In this document: positions 7,044-15,597 of the stretch, in pieces | Position numbering within the stretch: position 1 is the first letter of the stretch | How the letters are laid out: each line of letters starts with the position of its first letter | DNA from: an uncultured Sphingomonadales bacterium | GTDB taxonomy: Bacteria > Pseudomonadota > Alphaproteobacteria > Sphingomonadales > Sphingomonadaceae | Direction: 5' to 3' | DNA length: 38,613 bases | Assembly (NCBI GenBank): GCA_937863505.1 | Contig: CALMGC010000234.1 | Coordinates: forward strand, 1-38,613 | Notes under the pieces: generated by a model | Databases searched by the model: none | What the model saw: the letters and a program-made list of their open reading frames with translations, nothing else | Told to the model about the DNA's origin: nothing | Position numbers and translations under genes: made by a program

Positions 7044-8606
7044 GTGACCGGGACTGTATCGGAGGCAGGGCAGACGGGCCCGTCGGCTCGGACGCTCTTC
7101 GGGCTGCTCGACGCCGATGCCTTCACCGTGTTCGCCGGTGCCAACCGGCACCTGTACGAACGCGCGGTCCTTGCGATCTACGAAGAGCTATTCCGCTCCG
7201 ACCTGTCCTTCCCGACCGAGGCGGAGGTCGTTCACGTCATCTATCAGTGCCTCGCCCGCGAACCGGAACTCTGGCGCGAGGACGAAGCGGCAACCCCGCT
7301 CGACCGGCTTGAAGCCCGCGGCGGTCGCAGGGTCCGCCGGCGCCGCGAGAGCGGAACCGACCAGGACGCGACCGGCACGACCATTGTGCGCAGCCGCCAG
7401 ATCTACACGCGCCTGCGGCAGACGGGCTGGCTCGACGAAACCCGCTACGGCCTCAAGGTCACGGTCGAGATGCCGTCCGGCGCGATGCGGCTCGCGGAGT
7501 TCCTTTGCTCGTTCAAGGACGGCCCCGCCGAGCAGCTCGGTGGCCTCGTCGTGGAGGTCAGGAATGCGGTCGACGCGGTGCGCCGCGCCGCGGCCGAGAA
7601 CGCGCTGGGGCTGAACAAGGCGGCGCGCGACGCCGTGGCCTTTGGACGCTACCTCAGGACCGTTCTTTCCGCGCTTCGCGAGGTGGACCGGCAGGTCAAG
7701 GGCTCGGACACGCTCGGGGGACGCCTTCGCCACTATTTCGAGGATTTCGTGGAGCGCGTGCTGCTGCGCGATTACACGGCGATCTCGACCACGGCGCACC
7801 CTTATCGCTATCGGCGGTCCATCCTGAACTCGATCGCGGAGCTCGAGGATTCCGAGATCGACCTCGCCTCGATCGCGGACGCCTATGCCGAGGCGCGGCT
7901 CGCCTCCACGATCGGCGCGGCGCGCGATCTCGTCCACGAGGACCTGCAGCGCATTCGCGGTGTGTTCGAGCGTATCGAGGAGGCGTTCGACGCGATCCAG
8001 AACCACCGCGCGCGGCTCGAGACCCGGCTGCGCAACGTGGTCCGTTACGCCGGTCGCCGAACCGGCTTCATGCAGCGCAGCGAAGCGCTGATCCTGCGCC
8101 TCGACAGATCGCTCGACACGGCGCGGCACGGGTCGACGGGCGCGACCGCGCTTATCGAGCAACGTCAGGCCATTTTCTCGCCCTCCCTCCTGGCGCAACC
8201 ACGCGGCACCCGCACGGCGATCTGCGGCAGCAGGCTCGCGATCCTGCCGCCAGACCCGATCCACGAACTGCGGCGACGGCTCGAGCGCGAGCATCTGGAC
8301 CGGCTGACGGTCACGCCGGCTCAGGTCGCGCGCTTCCTGGAACGCCGGGTCGGGCCGTTCGGCACGGCGGAGGCCGGCAGCCTTCCTATCGAGGGCCTTG
8401 ACGACTTCCTGGCGTTCGAGGCGCTCAGGCTTATGGTCGGGGCCGGGTCGGGCGATGGCGCGGAGCTGCCCCGGGGGCTCCGCGACCGCTTCCAGTTCAC
8501 GGCGAGCAAGTCGGACGGCGTCAACAACGACTGGCTCGCCTGCCCCGGCTTTGTGGTCCGCAGGCTCGACGACACCGTCGGCATGGAGGCCCACGGTGCT
8601 CGTTGA
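7044..8606 (+). CDS. jetA: Wadjet anti-plasmid system protein JetA (kleisin-like MukF/MksF counterpart)
   Basis: First gene of a four-gene Wadjet operon. In characterised Wadjet complexes JetA is the kleisin bridging the JetC ATPase heads and binding JetB. The protein has 520 residues: an N-terminal part with FGLLDADAFTVFAGANRHLYERAVLAIYE, a winged-helix-like stretch (SRQIYTRLRQTGWLDE), a long helical middle (about 170-380) and a C-terminal winged-helix-like segment. It looks like the JetA family of type II-like systems (the group formerly DUF5716) rather than the DUF3375 type I version; that subtype call is from memory. A basic insert GGRRVRRRRESG at about residues 92-104 separates the first two parts. 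GTG at 7044 follows GGGGG by six bases. It overlaps jetB by 11 bases. Confidence 0.82.
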   Translation: MTGTVSEAGQTGPSARTLFGLLDADAFTVFAGANRHLYERAVLAIYEELFRSDLSFPTEAEVVHVIYQCLAREPELWREDEAATPLDRLEARGGRRVRRRRESGTDQDATGTTIVRSRQIYTRLRQTGWLDETRYGLKVTVEMPSGAMRLAEFLCSFKDGPAEQLGGLVVEVRNAVDAVRRAAAENALGLNKAARDAVAFGRYLRTVLSALREVDRQVKGSDTLGGRLRHYFEDFVERVLLRDYTAISTTAHPYRYRRSILNSIAELEDSEIDLASIADAYAEARLASTIGAARDLVHEDLQRIRGVFERIEEAFDAIQNHRARLETRLRNVVRYAGRRTGFMQRSEALILRLDRSLDTARHGSTGATALIEQRQAIFSPSLLAQPRGTRTAICGSRLAILPPDPIHELRRRLEREHLDRLTVTPAQVARFLERRVGPFGTAEAGSLPIEGLDDFLAFEALRLMVGAGSGDGAELPRGLRDRFQFTASKSDGVNNDWLACPGFVVRRLDDTVGMEAHGAR

Positions 8607-9285
8607 GTTCTCCGCCCTTGAGGAGCGCAACCCGCGCGGCCTGGCCCGCGTCACCACGCTCATCGCCCACCTCATGCGCCACCAATTTGCCCATGTGGAA
8701 GACCGCGGCGGGGCGGTGCTGATCGAGACGCTGAGGCGGCCCGAGCTGTTCCGCCTGGTCGAGGCCTATTTCGACGTCGCCGGCTTCCGGCTCGTGTTCC
8801 GCGAACCCGAGGGGTGGGCGGGGCTGCTGCCCGACCCCGAACGCATCGCGCTGCCGCGGATGCGCGTCGACGAGACGATCGCGTTGCTGGTCGCGCGCCG
8901 CCTCTGGGAGGACGCGCTGCAGCAGGGCGACATTCAGGGCAACGGCACCACGCGCACGACGCTGAACGAGGCTTATGCCGCCTACGAGGACACCGTCGCG
9001 GGCACGCGGCGCGCGGCGCTGACGGCGAACGAGTTCCGGGACTGCCTGCGCGAGCTAGAGCGCCGCGCCCTGGTGCGCTTGGGCGAGTTTGACGCGGAGG
9101 CGCACGACTTGGAGCTCGACATTCGCGCCGTGGTCGCAACGGTCGCGGGCGAGGATTTCGTGGCCTCACTGGAGCGGCTGATGGGCGCGGTGGTGGGGGA
9201 CGTCGCGACCGAGGCGCAAGGAGGCGAGGCGATCGAAGGGGACGACGTCGCCGATCTCGAGATCGCTACGGAGGCACAACCGTGA
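8596..9285 (+). CDS. jetB: Wadjet system protein JetB (MukE/MksE-like, DUF4194 family)
   Basis: The KITE-like partner that binds the JetA kleisin in the SMC-type complex. The protein has 229 residues and begins VLVEFSALEERNPRGL. Two winged-helix-like halves can be seen: LMRHQFAHVEDRGGAVLIETLRRPELFRLVEAYFDVAGFRLV, then ALPRMRVDETIALLVARRLWEDAL, a typical JetB/MksE segment, followed by ELERRALVRLGEFDAEAHDLELDIRAVVATVAGEDF. The tail of about 25 residues is acidic and probably disordered. GTG at 8596 is preferred because GGAGG sits six bases upstream. It begins inside the end of jetA and its stop overlaps the jetC GTG by four bases. Assignment rests on position, length and fold-like pattern more than on a diagnostic motif. 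Confidence 0.8.
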   Translation: MLVEFSALEERNPRGLARVTTLIAHLMRHQFAHVEDRGGAVLIETLRRPELFRLVEAYFDVAGFRLVFREPEGWAGLLPDPERIALPRMRVDETIALLVARRLWEDALQQGDIQGNGTTRTTLNEAYAAYEDTVAGTRRAALTANEFRDCLRELERRALVRLGEFDAEAHDLELDIRAVVATVAGEDFVASLERLMGAVVGDVATEAQGGEAIEGDDVADLEIATEAQP

Positions 9286-12200
9286 TCGCCCTTTCCCGCA
9301 TCTCGCTGATCAACTGGCACTTGCTGGCCAAGGCGGACCTCGATGTGTTCGGCAACGCGGCCATCCTCGGGCAGAACCGGTCGGGCAAGTCGACGCTCAT
9401 CGACCTAGTCCAGGCGGTGATCGCCGGCGGCTCGGCGAGGTACTTCCGTTTCAACCGCTCGGCGGGCGAGACTGGCAGCCGGTCCGACAGGACACTGGCC
9501 GGATATTGCCTCGGCCAGCTGAACGAGGACAGCTTCCTTCGCGACCAGGCGCTGACGCACGTCGCGCTTGTGTTCACGGACGACGCCGGCGCGCGGCCGC
9601 CGACCACGCTCGGGCTCAGCGTCGAGGCGCAGCGCGGCCGGTCGGCGGAGGTCGTGGGTCGCTTCGTCGCCGAGGGTGTCGCGCTCGACACCTCGTTTTT
9701 CGTCGACGAGGACGCCGACGGGGTCCAGCCCGCGCTCTGGCCGATCGTCAAGCGGCGGCTGGAGCAGGCCTGCGCCAAGGCGGGCGGTCGGCTGCATACG
9801 CCCGGCGACGCGCGCAGCTTCATCCGCGAATATATGCGGGTGCTGTTCACGCGGCGGCGCACGTCGGACCCGGAGCGCTTCGTGCGCACCTTCATCGCGG
9901 CGCTCTCGTTCACGGACATGCCGTCGGTCGAGGCGTTCGTACGACGCTACCTGCTCGAACAGCGCGACATCAGCGTGCGCGAGCTGAGGGAGTCGATCCA
10001 GCGCTACCGCGAAATCCAGAGGACCATACGCGACCTGGAACGCAGGCTTGAGGCGCTCCTCGCGATCCGGGCGCAGGTTTCCCGCTACATGGCCCTTCTC
10101 GAGGCGGAAGACGTGGCGCGGTCGCTTGAACGGCTGGCGCTGCTGATCGAGGCTGGCGCGGCGCTCGTCGAAGCGTCGCGCTCCCTCAAGGAAGCGCTCG
10201 CCCGGCAGACGTCGCAAAGGAACGAGCTGGGCGCCGTCGAGGCGGAGGTCACGCGGCAGGAGGAGCTGCTCGCGGGCCTCGACCGGCAGCTCATGGCGAG
10301 CGGTGCGGCCGCGCAGCGCGTGGTCGTGGACAGCGAGATCCGCGAACTCGACCAGGCGCATGCGCGCGTGCAGGCGCGTGTGCAGGCGCGCCAGCTCGCC
10401 GCGGCGCGCGCGACGACGCTCCTCGATCTGCGGGACCGGCTCAACGTCATCAATCCCGGCGAGCTGATCCGCGCGCTCGAGGCGATCCGCGATGCGAGCG
10501 TGGGGCTCGCGCCCGCCGACTGGCCCCGCGAACCCCGGGTCATGGACCGGCTGCTCGACGAGGCCGCGCGCCATGCCGCCACCCGGCATCCCAAGGCGCT
10601 GGAGCGCCGGAACGACGCGATCGGGCGCGAGAAGGGCATGGAGGAAGAGCTGAGGGAGGCCCGGGAGAGACTGGCGGCGGCGAGCGCCGGACGCGTGCGC
10701 CTGTCGACCGGCACCATGGCGTTGATGGATGCGCTCCGGCGCGAGGGCATGCGTCCGCGCACGCTCGCCGAGGCGGCCGAGGTGGCCGACGAGCGGTGGC
10801 GCGGTGCGGTCGAGGCGATCATGGTGCGCGATCGCGAGACGGTCATCGTCGACCCGGAACACGCGTCGGAAGCGACCGCGACCTTAAAAAGCGGCGGCAG
10901 GCGCGCATTCCCGGCGGCGCGGGTCGCGAACACCCGCCGGCTGCAGGGCCAGTCGCGCAGCCCTCGCGACGGCACGCTCGCGTCCGTGCTGCGCAGCCCC
11001 GACGAGCTGGTGATGGCGTTCGCGGTGCATCGGGTCGGCAACGTGCGACTGGCCGAGACCCAGGACGACCTTCTCGCCGGCGGGCGCGCGGTGATGACCG
11101 ACGGCGCCTACAATGACGGGCTGGTCACCGACATCCGCCAAGCCCCGGAGTACAAGATCGGTCGCGCCGCCGCCCCGCTGATGCAGGGAACGCTCAGCGC
11201 CAGGATCGACGAGCTGGTCGCGATCGTCGCCACCCACCGCCAGACGGCGAGAATCTTCGACGACATCGCGCGCCGGCTCGAGGACTGCGCGGAGCCGGTC
11301 GAGCCCGGCGAGCGACTGGATGCGCTCACGATCGAGCTCGACGACCTGGCCCAGCGCCGCACGGACGCACGCGACCGTCTGGGCCGAATTGCGGCAACGA
11401 TGGATCCCGCCCTCCTCGATGCCCACGCCCGGGCCAAGGCCGCGCTTGCCGACCTCGGCCTCGATCGCGACCGACTCCTCAAGCGGGAGGGCGGCATCGA
11501 CGCGGACGTGAAGGCCGCCCGCGCCCGCGTCGTGGCCGGCGAGAACGTGCCGGGCTCGCTTCTCTGCCTCGCCGTTCGGCGGCGTACCTTCAAGGCGAGC
11601 GTCGCTTTCGCCGCGGTGCTGCACGAACTGGCGCCGGCGTACCGGCGCGAGCGGGGCCGACCCCCGGCGCGCATCGCCGCCGACATGGCGAAACGCGCAA
11701 GTCAGGCGATGGAAGAGCATCGGGAGCTCTTGCACGAGATCAGGGCGGCGCTCGGCACTTACTCGCTCGCATTCCCGGACGCGCTCGCGGACTATGGGCA
11801 GGCACACGTCCCGACGACCGTGAAGGAGTGGGTCGACCAGGGCGTGGCGGCGCTCGAAGGCAATGAGCTCATCCAGTACCGGCGCCAGGCGGACAACGCG
11901 GCCGACACCGTGTCACGGCTGTTCCGGACGACCTTCATCCACGAGCTCAACAACCGCTTCGGCGCGCTGCACGAAGAGATGCAATCGCTGTCGAAGGCGT
12001 TGCGCTCGCGGCCGCTGCATGGCGAGCGCTACCACCTAAAGGAAACGGTCAAGCCCGAGTTCGCTGATCTCCACCGTCTCGCGATCGACAGCGAGCACGA
12101 CGAGTCCGCGCTCGACGCGCTGTTTGGACGCGGGGAGGCCAAGAATGAGCAGCACGCCCGCGCGCTCCGGCAGGTCGAGCAGCTGCTGGGCGATGAGGAC

Positions 12201-12725
12201 CACGACTTCACGGTATTCGAGGATTATCGCAACTATTTCACCTTCGACCTCAGGACCGAGGACATCGCCACGGGACGGGTCACCAGCTTCGACCGGCGGC
12301 GCGGGGTCGCGAGCGGCGCGGAGCGGCAGGTCCCGTTCTATGTGGTGATCGGGGCGGCGCTGGCCAGCGTCTACCACGGGACGCAACGAGCCGCCGGCGA
12401 GGAGGAGCTCGGCATGGGGCTCGCCGTCTTCGACGAGGCGTTCAGCAAGATGGACGGCCCCAACCAGCGCACCCTGCTCGACTTCTACCGCGCGGTCGGC
12501 CTGCAGGTCGTGATCGCGGCCCCATCGGAGAAGCGCGCCGTCGTGTACGAGAATCTCGATTGCATCGTTGACGTGTTCCGCATCGGCGACGCGGCCATGG
12601 CGCAATCCGTCCGCCTGAAGGCCAGGACGCGCGAGGAGCTCAGACGGGCGAACCCGCATCACCTGAGCGACGACGAACTCGCCGATCGGCTGGACGCGGC
12701 CGGGACGGCGGAGGCCGCCGAGTGA
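9282..12725 (+). CDS. jetC: Wadjet SMC-family ATPase JetC (MukB/MksB-like)
   Basis: The motor subunit of Wadjet: an SMC-like ATPase that in studied systems extrudes DNA loops and lets JetD cut small closed circles. The protein has 1147 residues. Walker A GQNRSGKST is at 30-38. Long heptad-rich coiled-coil stretches cover about 215-470 and 640-900, with a hinge-like globular region near 480-620 (EGMRPRTLAEAAEVADERW ... DRETVIVDPEHASEA). An ABC signature SGAERQ starts at residue 1011 and Walker B LGMGLAVFDEAFSKMD has D1051 and catalytic E1052. All ATPase elements are intact. GTG at 9282 overlaps the jetB stop; the jetC stop overlaps the jetD GTG, both as GTGA. Proposed role: plasmid restriction. 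Confidence 0.92.
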   Translation: MIALSRISLINWHLLAKADLDVFGNAAILGQNRSGKSTLIDLVQAVIAGGSARYFRFNRSAGETGSRSDRTLAGYCLGQLNEDSFLRDQALTHVALVFTDDAGARPPTTLGLSVEAQRGRSAEVVGRFVAEGVALDTSFFVDEDADGVQPALWPIVKRRLEQACAKAGGRLHTPGDARSFIREYMRVLFTRRRTSDPERFVRTFIAALSFTDMPSVEAFVRRYLLEQRDISVRELRESIQRYREIQRTIRDLERRLEALLAIRAQVSRYMALLEAEDVARSLERLALLIEAGAALVEASRSLKEALARQTSQRNELGAVEAEVTRQEELLAGLDRQLMASGAAAQRVVVDSEIRELDQAHARVQARVQARQLAAARATTLLDLRDRLNVINPGELIRALEAIRDASVGLAPADWPREPRVMDRLLDEAARHAATRHPKALERRNDAIGREKGMEEELREARERLAAASAGRVRLSTGTMALMDALRREGMRPRTLAEAAEVADERWRGAVEAIMVRDRETVIVDPEHASEATATLKSGGRRAFPAARVANTRRLQGQSRSPRDGTLASVLRSPDELVMAFAVHRVGNVRLAETQDDLLAGGRAVMTDGAYNDGLVTDIRQAPEYKIGRAAAPLMQGTLSARIDELVAIVATHRQTARIFDDIARRLEDCAEPVEPGERLDALTIELDDLAQRRTDARDRLGRIAATMDPALLDAHARAKAALADLGLDRDRLLKREGGIDADVKAARARVVAGENVPGSLLCLAVRRRTFKASVAFAAVLHELAPAYRRERGRPPARIAADMAKRASQAMEEHRELLHEIRAALGTYSLAFPDALADYGQAHVPTTVKEWVDQGVAALEGNELIQYRRQADNAADTVSRLFRTTFIHELNNRFGALHEEMQSLSKALRSRPLHGERYHLKETVKPEFADLHRLAIDSEHDESALDALFGRGEAKNEQHARALRQVEQLLGDEDHDFTVFEDYRNYFTFDLRTEDIATGRVTSFDRRRGVASGAERQVPFYVVIGAALASVYHGTQRAAGEEELGMGLAVFDEAFSKMDGPNQRTLLDFYRAVGLQVVIAAPSEKRAVVYENLDCIVDVFRIGDAAMAQSVRLKARTREELRRANPHHLSDDELADRLDAAGTAEAAE

Positions 12726-13915
12726 CGAGACGGGCGTTCGCCGATGCGGGCGCGCTCCTCAACCACCTCCTAGACCGGCACGAGGCGAGCGCCGGAGGAA
12801 CCCGGCCGACGGCCGCCATCGACGAGGACGGCTTTGGCAGCGTCGCCGAGCGCGATGCGTTCGATGCCGACCTGGCCCGACTCGAACAGGCGGGTGCCGT
12901 CCAGCTCATCCGCAAGGGGCCCCGCTCGGACCTGCGGACCACCGGTGTGCGACTGACGACGCCCGCGCTCGCCTATGCGCACCTCGGCCGCGCGCCGTCG
13001 GGCGACCAGGTGGACGCGCGGCTCGCCGACCTGCGGGCGCGCGCCGACCGGGACGCCCCGGAGCGCGAGCTGGTCGAGGACGTCGCCTCGGCATGGCGGC
13101 GCGGCGTGGGCCATATGGCGATCCCGCAGGGCGATGTGCGCACGCTCGCCACCGTGATCGACCTCGCCCATGCGATCGCCGCGCGCGCCGATAGCGGAGC
13201 GGGAGAGCTCGACTTCCGCACCTTTTCGCGCGCCGCGGTGGGCGACTCGAAAGCGCTCGAACGCAACGTCCGGCAGGTCGCCTGGGCGCTCGCGCGGCTC
13301 GCGCCGCACCTGGCGGTCCCGGGCGCAACCGCCGACGAGCTCATGTTGAGCATGGGACTGGCGAAGCTACCCCAGCCGGTACTGGTCAGCGGTTCGTTCG
13401 GGATCGGCGACGCTCCGTTTCCGTCGCTTTCATTCATAGGAATACCGCCAGAGGCAGCTGCATCGCTCTCCCTGGCGAAAAGGCCGCCCTATGTGCTCAC
13501 GGTCGAGAATTACGTATCGTTCGTGCGACACGCGCGGGAGGTGGGTGCGCGCGACGGCGGTCTCACCATCTATTCCGGCGGCTTTCCGTCCAGACCCGCG
13601 CTCGACGCGATCGTGCGGCTTTCGGCGGCGGCACAGACTCCCGTGTTCCATTGGGGCGACATGGACGCGGGCGGTGTCCGCATCTTTCGGCACATCGAGC
13701 AGGCGCTTGCTCCAGTCGGCCGGGCGCTGCGGCCACATCTGATGAGCGCAGCCCTGCTCCGCACGTATGGCCGAGCCGCAAGTGGCGACAACGTCAAGCT
13801 GCCGGGCGACCTGGCGGGAAGCGCGATGGAGGAGCTGGCGGTCGAGTTCGGGCGAACGGGCCTTGTGCATGAGCAGGAGGAATTCGATCCGATCTCGCCG
13901 ATTGACGAGCCATAG
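12722..13915 (+). CDS. jetD: Wadjet nuclease subunit JetD (Toprim, topoisomerase VI-like)
   Basis: The effector that cleaves plasmid DNA in Wadjet. The protein has 397 residues: an N-terminal arm and winged-helix part (about 1-220, DUF3322-like) and a C-terminal Toprim domain (DUF2220-like). The Toprim acidic residues are visible as E262 in VLTVENYVSF and D313/D315 in HWGDMDAGGVRIFRHIE, the expected E...DxD set for divalent metal and DNA cleavage. The C-terminus LPGDLAGSAMEELAVEFGRTGLVHEQEEFDP fits the family. GTG at 12722 overlaps the jetC stop by four bases, so expression is coupled to the motor. A GC-rich hairpin follows the stop at once. Nothing suggests inactivation. Confidence 0.88.
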   Translation: MTRRAFADAGALLNHLLDRHEASAGGTRPTAAIDEDGFGSVAERDAFDADLARLEQAGAVQLIRKGPRSDLRTTGVRLTTPALAYAHLGRAPSGDQVDARLADLRARADRDAPERELVEDVASAWRRGVGHMAIPQGDVRTLATVIDLAHAIAARADSGAGELDFRTFSRAAVGDSKALERNVRQVAWALARLAPHLAVPGATADELMLSMGLAKLPQPVLVSGSFGIGDAPFPSLSFIGIPPEAAASLSLAKRPPYVLTVENYVSFVRHAREVGARDGGLTIYSGGFPSRPALDAIVRLSAAAQTPVFHWGDMDAGGVRIFRHIEQALAPVGRALRPHLMSAALLRTYGRAASGDNVKLPGDLAGSAMEELAVEFGRTGLVHEQEEFDPISPIDEP

Positions 13916-14197
13916 GTCCGGCGGGCGCCGCCGGCGCTCGGATTCGACGCCATCGACCAGCGCGAGCGAGCGGATGCAGGAAAGGCCGCGCATGGAGACG
14001 ATGGTGTCGGTCGGGTGCTGCTCGTTGGTGTCCGCGATCGGCAGATCGACCGAGGGCACGCGCCGCAGCACGTCGTCGATGACGACGACGTCCGGGGTGG
14101 CGCGCCGCGGCATCAGCGCCGCCGCGCAGACCAGCATCGCGAGCTGGCCGTGCGCGAGCAGGCGGTGGGCGAGCACGCGTCGCGCCAACCAGTGCCG
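13916..14197 (-). pseudogene. Unidentified gene remnant antisense to and abutting the jetD end
   Basis: On the minus strand an open frame from a TGA near 14205 reads GRHWLARRVLAHRLLAHGQL, then AMLVCAAALMPRRATPDVVV, IDDVLRR and DTNEQHPTDTIVSMRGLSCI, with GC-rich third positions typical of coding sequence. It then degenerates into arginine-rich sequence and runs antisense through the end of jetD. No ATG or ribosome site is seen (only TTG at 14188). I do not recognise the family. It may be debris of a gene truncated when the Wadjet operon was inserted, or a short real gene. The rest of the stretch to 14330 holds nothing else recognisable. Confidence 0.3.
13918..13934 (+). terminator. Perfect GC hairpin directly after jetD
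   Basis: CCGGCGG-GCG-CCGCCGG forms a seven-pair perfect stem with a three-base loop, beginning two bases after the jetD stop. No T-run follows, so it would be a weak intrinsic terminator at best; it may instead protect the 3' end of the operon mRNA. Confidence 0.35.
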
Positions 14198-14315
14198 TCC
14201 TCATCCGCGGCGGCCGCAGTTCCCGGTCCGCCGGAGCGGTGGGGGAACCGAGCTGCCGACGCAGGACCAGACCATCAGCGGCGGGAAAGTGACCCCTGGT
14301 TCATCAGGCCCGAAC

Positions 14316-14328
14316 GCCCGGAACGGGC
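14316..14328 (-). terminator. Small hairpin after the esterase stop
   Basis: GCCCG-GAA-CGGGC is a perfect five-pair stem two bases downstream of the minus-strand esterase stop at 14331. There is no T-tract, so termination is only possible. Confidence 0.25.
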
Positions 14329-14330
14329 AG

Positions 14331-15329
14331 CTACAACATCCCGATCTGCCTGAGCCACATCTCGACGAGGCGGGGCCAGGTGCCGACCGGCTCGTTCCGG
14401 TGGCGCAGGGCAAAGGCGTGCCCGCCCTTGGCGAACAGGTGAACCTCCGTGGACACGCCGGCCTTGTCCAGGGCGGTGGCATATAGGAGGCTGTTGCAGA
14501 TCGGATCGGTCGCGTCGTTCCAGGCCTGCGCGATGAAGGTCGGCGGGGCCGCCTTGCTGACCGGCAGGGTGCGGTCGAACGAGCCGTCGCCGCGGCAGAT
14601 ATGGCCCGGGTAGAGCGCCACGGCGAAGTCGGGCCGGCTGCTGATCCGGTCGATGGCGTCGACCGGGCGATAGGTCGGCTTCAGGATGTTGCTGGTCTGC
14701 GCGATCAGATAGCCGCCGGCCGACATGCCCAGCACGCCGATGCGGTGTGGGTCGATGCCAAGCTCGCCGGCCCTCGACCGCACCAGCCTTACCGTGCGCT
14801 GCGCGTCCTGCAGCGCTCGCGGGATCGCTGGCGTGACTTGATGCTGGAGGGAGCTGTCCCAGAAATCGTTTCCGCCCGGAACGCGGTACTTGGACACCAT
14901 GCAGGTGATCCCCTGCGCGGTAAGCCAGCCGCAGATTTCCGTGCCTTCCAGGTCGATGAGGATCGTTTGAAAGCCGCCGCCAGGGAACACGATCACGGCG
15001 GTGCCGGTGTTGCGGCCCTTCGCGGGCATGATCGTCAGCGTCGGTACGGCGACGTCGAGAACGGCCCGTGACACGCCGTTGGCTGCCGCGGCATCGTCGA
15101 AAACCTGCACGCTCTCCGGCGGTTGCGGCCGGAATGTGCCGTCCGGCGCGGGTCCCGGCCAGATCCGCACCTGCTTCAGTCCCGGGCCCGGCTGCCACGT
15201 GCCCGGCACCTCGACCGGCGGCTTGTCCGCGCTTCCCGCCCGCTTGTCAGTAGATTCGGCGGCGCGAGAGGTCCCGCACGCCGAGTTGGCCAGCGCCAGC
15301 GCGGGCAGGAGGAGCAGGCGAAAGCGCAT
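14331..15329 (-). CDS. Exported alpha/beta hydrolase (acetyl-esterase / acetylxylan esterase-like)
   Basis: A 332-residue alpha/beta hydrolase with an export signal. The N-terminus MRFRLLLLPALALANSAC is either a lipoprotein signal (Cys18, though Asn at -3 is atypical) or a cleaved Sec signal. The mature protein has PGTWQPGPGLKQVRIWPG, the oxyanion strand TAVIVFPGGGFQ, and the nucleophile elbow GMSAGG with S203; GGHAFAL carries the catalytic His. This layout is that of secreted carbohydrate acetyl-esterases (BD-FAE/xylan esterase group), consistent with plant-polysaccharide use. ATG at 15327-15329 is preferred (AAGGGG just upstream); a frame nine codons longer begins MRLISEGV. A -35/-10 pair lies about 105-130 bases upstream. 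The substrate is inferred. Confidence 0.82.
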   Translation of the reverse strand: MRFRLLLLPALALANSACGTSRAAESTDKRAGSADKPPVEVPGTWQPGPGLKQVRIWPGPAPDGTFRPQPPESVQVFDDAAAANGVSRAVLDVAVPTLTIMPAKGRNTGTAVIVFPGGGFQTILIDLEGTEICGWLTAQGITCMVSKYRVPGGNDFWDSSLQHQVTPAIPRALQDAQRTVRLVRSRAGELGIDPHRIGVLGMSAGGYLIAQTSNILKPTYRPVDAIDRISSRPDFAVALYPGHICRGDGSFDRTLPVSKAAPPTFIAQAWNDATDPICNSLLYATALDKAGVSTEVHLFAKGGHAFALRHRNEPVGTWPRLVEMWLRQIGML

Positions 15330-15430
15330 GGTGACCCCTTCGGAAATCAGGCGCAACGGTCCGGGCCCGAGGTTTTGCCGTTACAGCCTGCTCGTCGCTC
15401 ATCCGCGCGGACCACGCCAGTCCCTCGATG

Positions 15431-15459
15431 ATTGCAGCCACAACACCTTTTTTTGTCAA
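15431..15459 (-). promoter_or_regulatory. Candidate sigma-70-type promoter for the esterase
   Basis: Read on the minus strand, TTGACA (15454-15459) is followed after 17 bases by TGCAAT (15431-15436), four of six matches to TATAAT. Transcription would start near 15424, leaving a leader of about 95 bases to the esterase ATG. The -35 is a perfect consensus and is followed by a run of six A residues. Confidence 0.5.
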
Positions 15460-15566
15460 TCTCCACTTGTCAGGGGTCGGCGTCAAATCCGTGCCGAGCC
15501 GCCGTCCGCGAAGCTTCATCCGTTGTTGGACGGGCGACATGGGGCAGCGCTGCCGAGCGGGCTTGA

Positions 15567-15584
15567 ACCTACCTGGAGGTAAGT
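15567..15584. promoter_or_regulatory. Candidate HxlR-type operator (TACCTGGAGGTA dyad)
   Basis: ACCTACCTGGAGGTAAGT is an 18-base dyad with eight of nine possible pairs if the GG centre is ignored; the core TACCT-GG-AGGTA (15570-15581) is perfect. It lies just before the disrupted HxlR gene, in the region shared with the divergent esterase. This is where an autoregulated HxlR repressor would bind. It also contains GGAGG, a possible ribosome site for an ATG at 15585. Confidence 0.45.
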
Positions 15585-15597
15585 ATGAGATTGGCCC

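Noticed and set aside
6850..7047. Possible small gene just before jetA
   Set aside because: The open frames are Arg-rich, lack a good start or overlap the jetA start, and match nothing; probably intergenic DNA.
10100..10420. Repeated GCGCGTGTGCAGGCGC motif in jetC as a possible tandem repeat element
   Set aside because: It encodes a heptad-like A-R-V-Q repeat within the coiled coil and is explained by the protein sequence.
9405..10862. 485-codon minus-strand open frame within jetC
   Set aside because: Low-complexity Arg-rich translation antisense to a clear SMC coiled-coil gene; no ribosome site.
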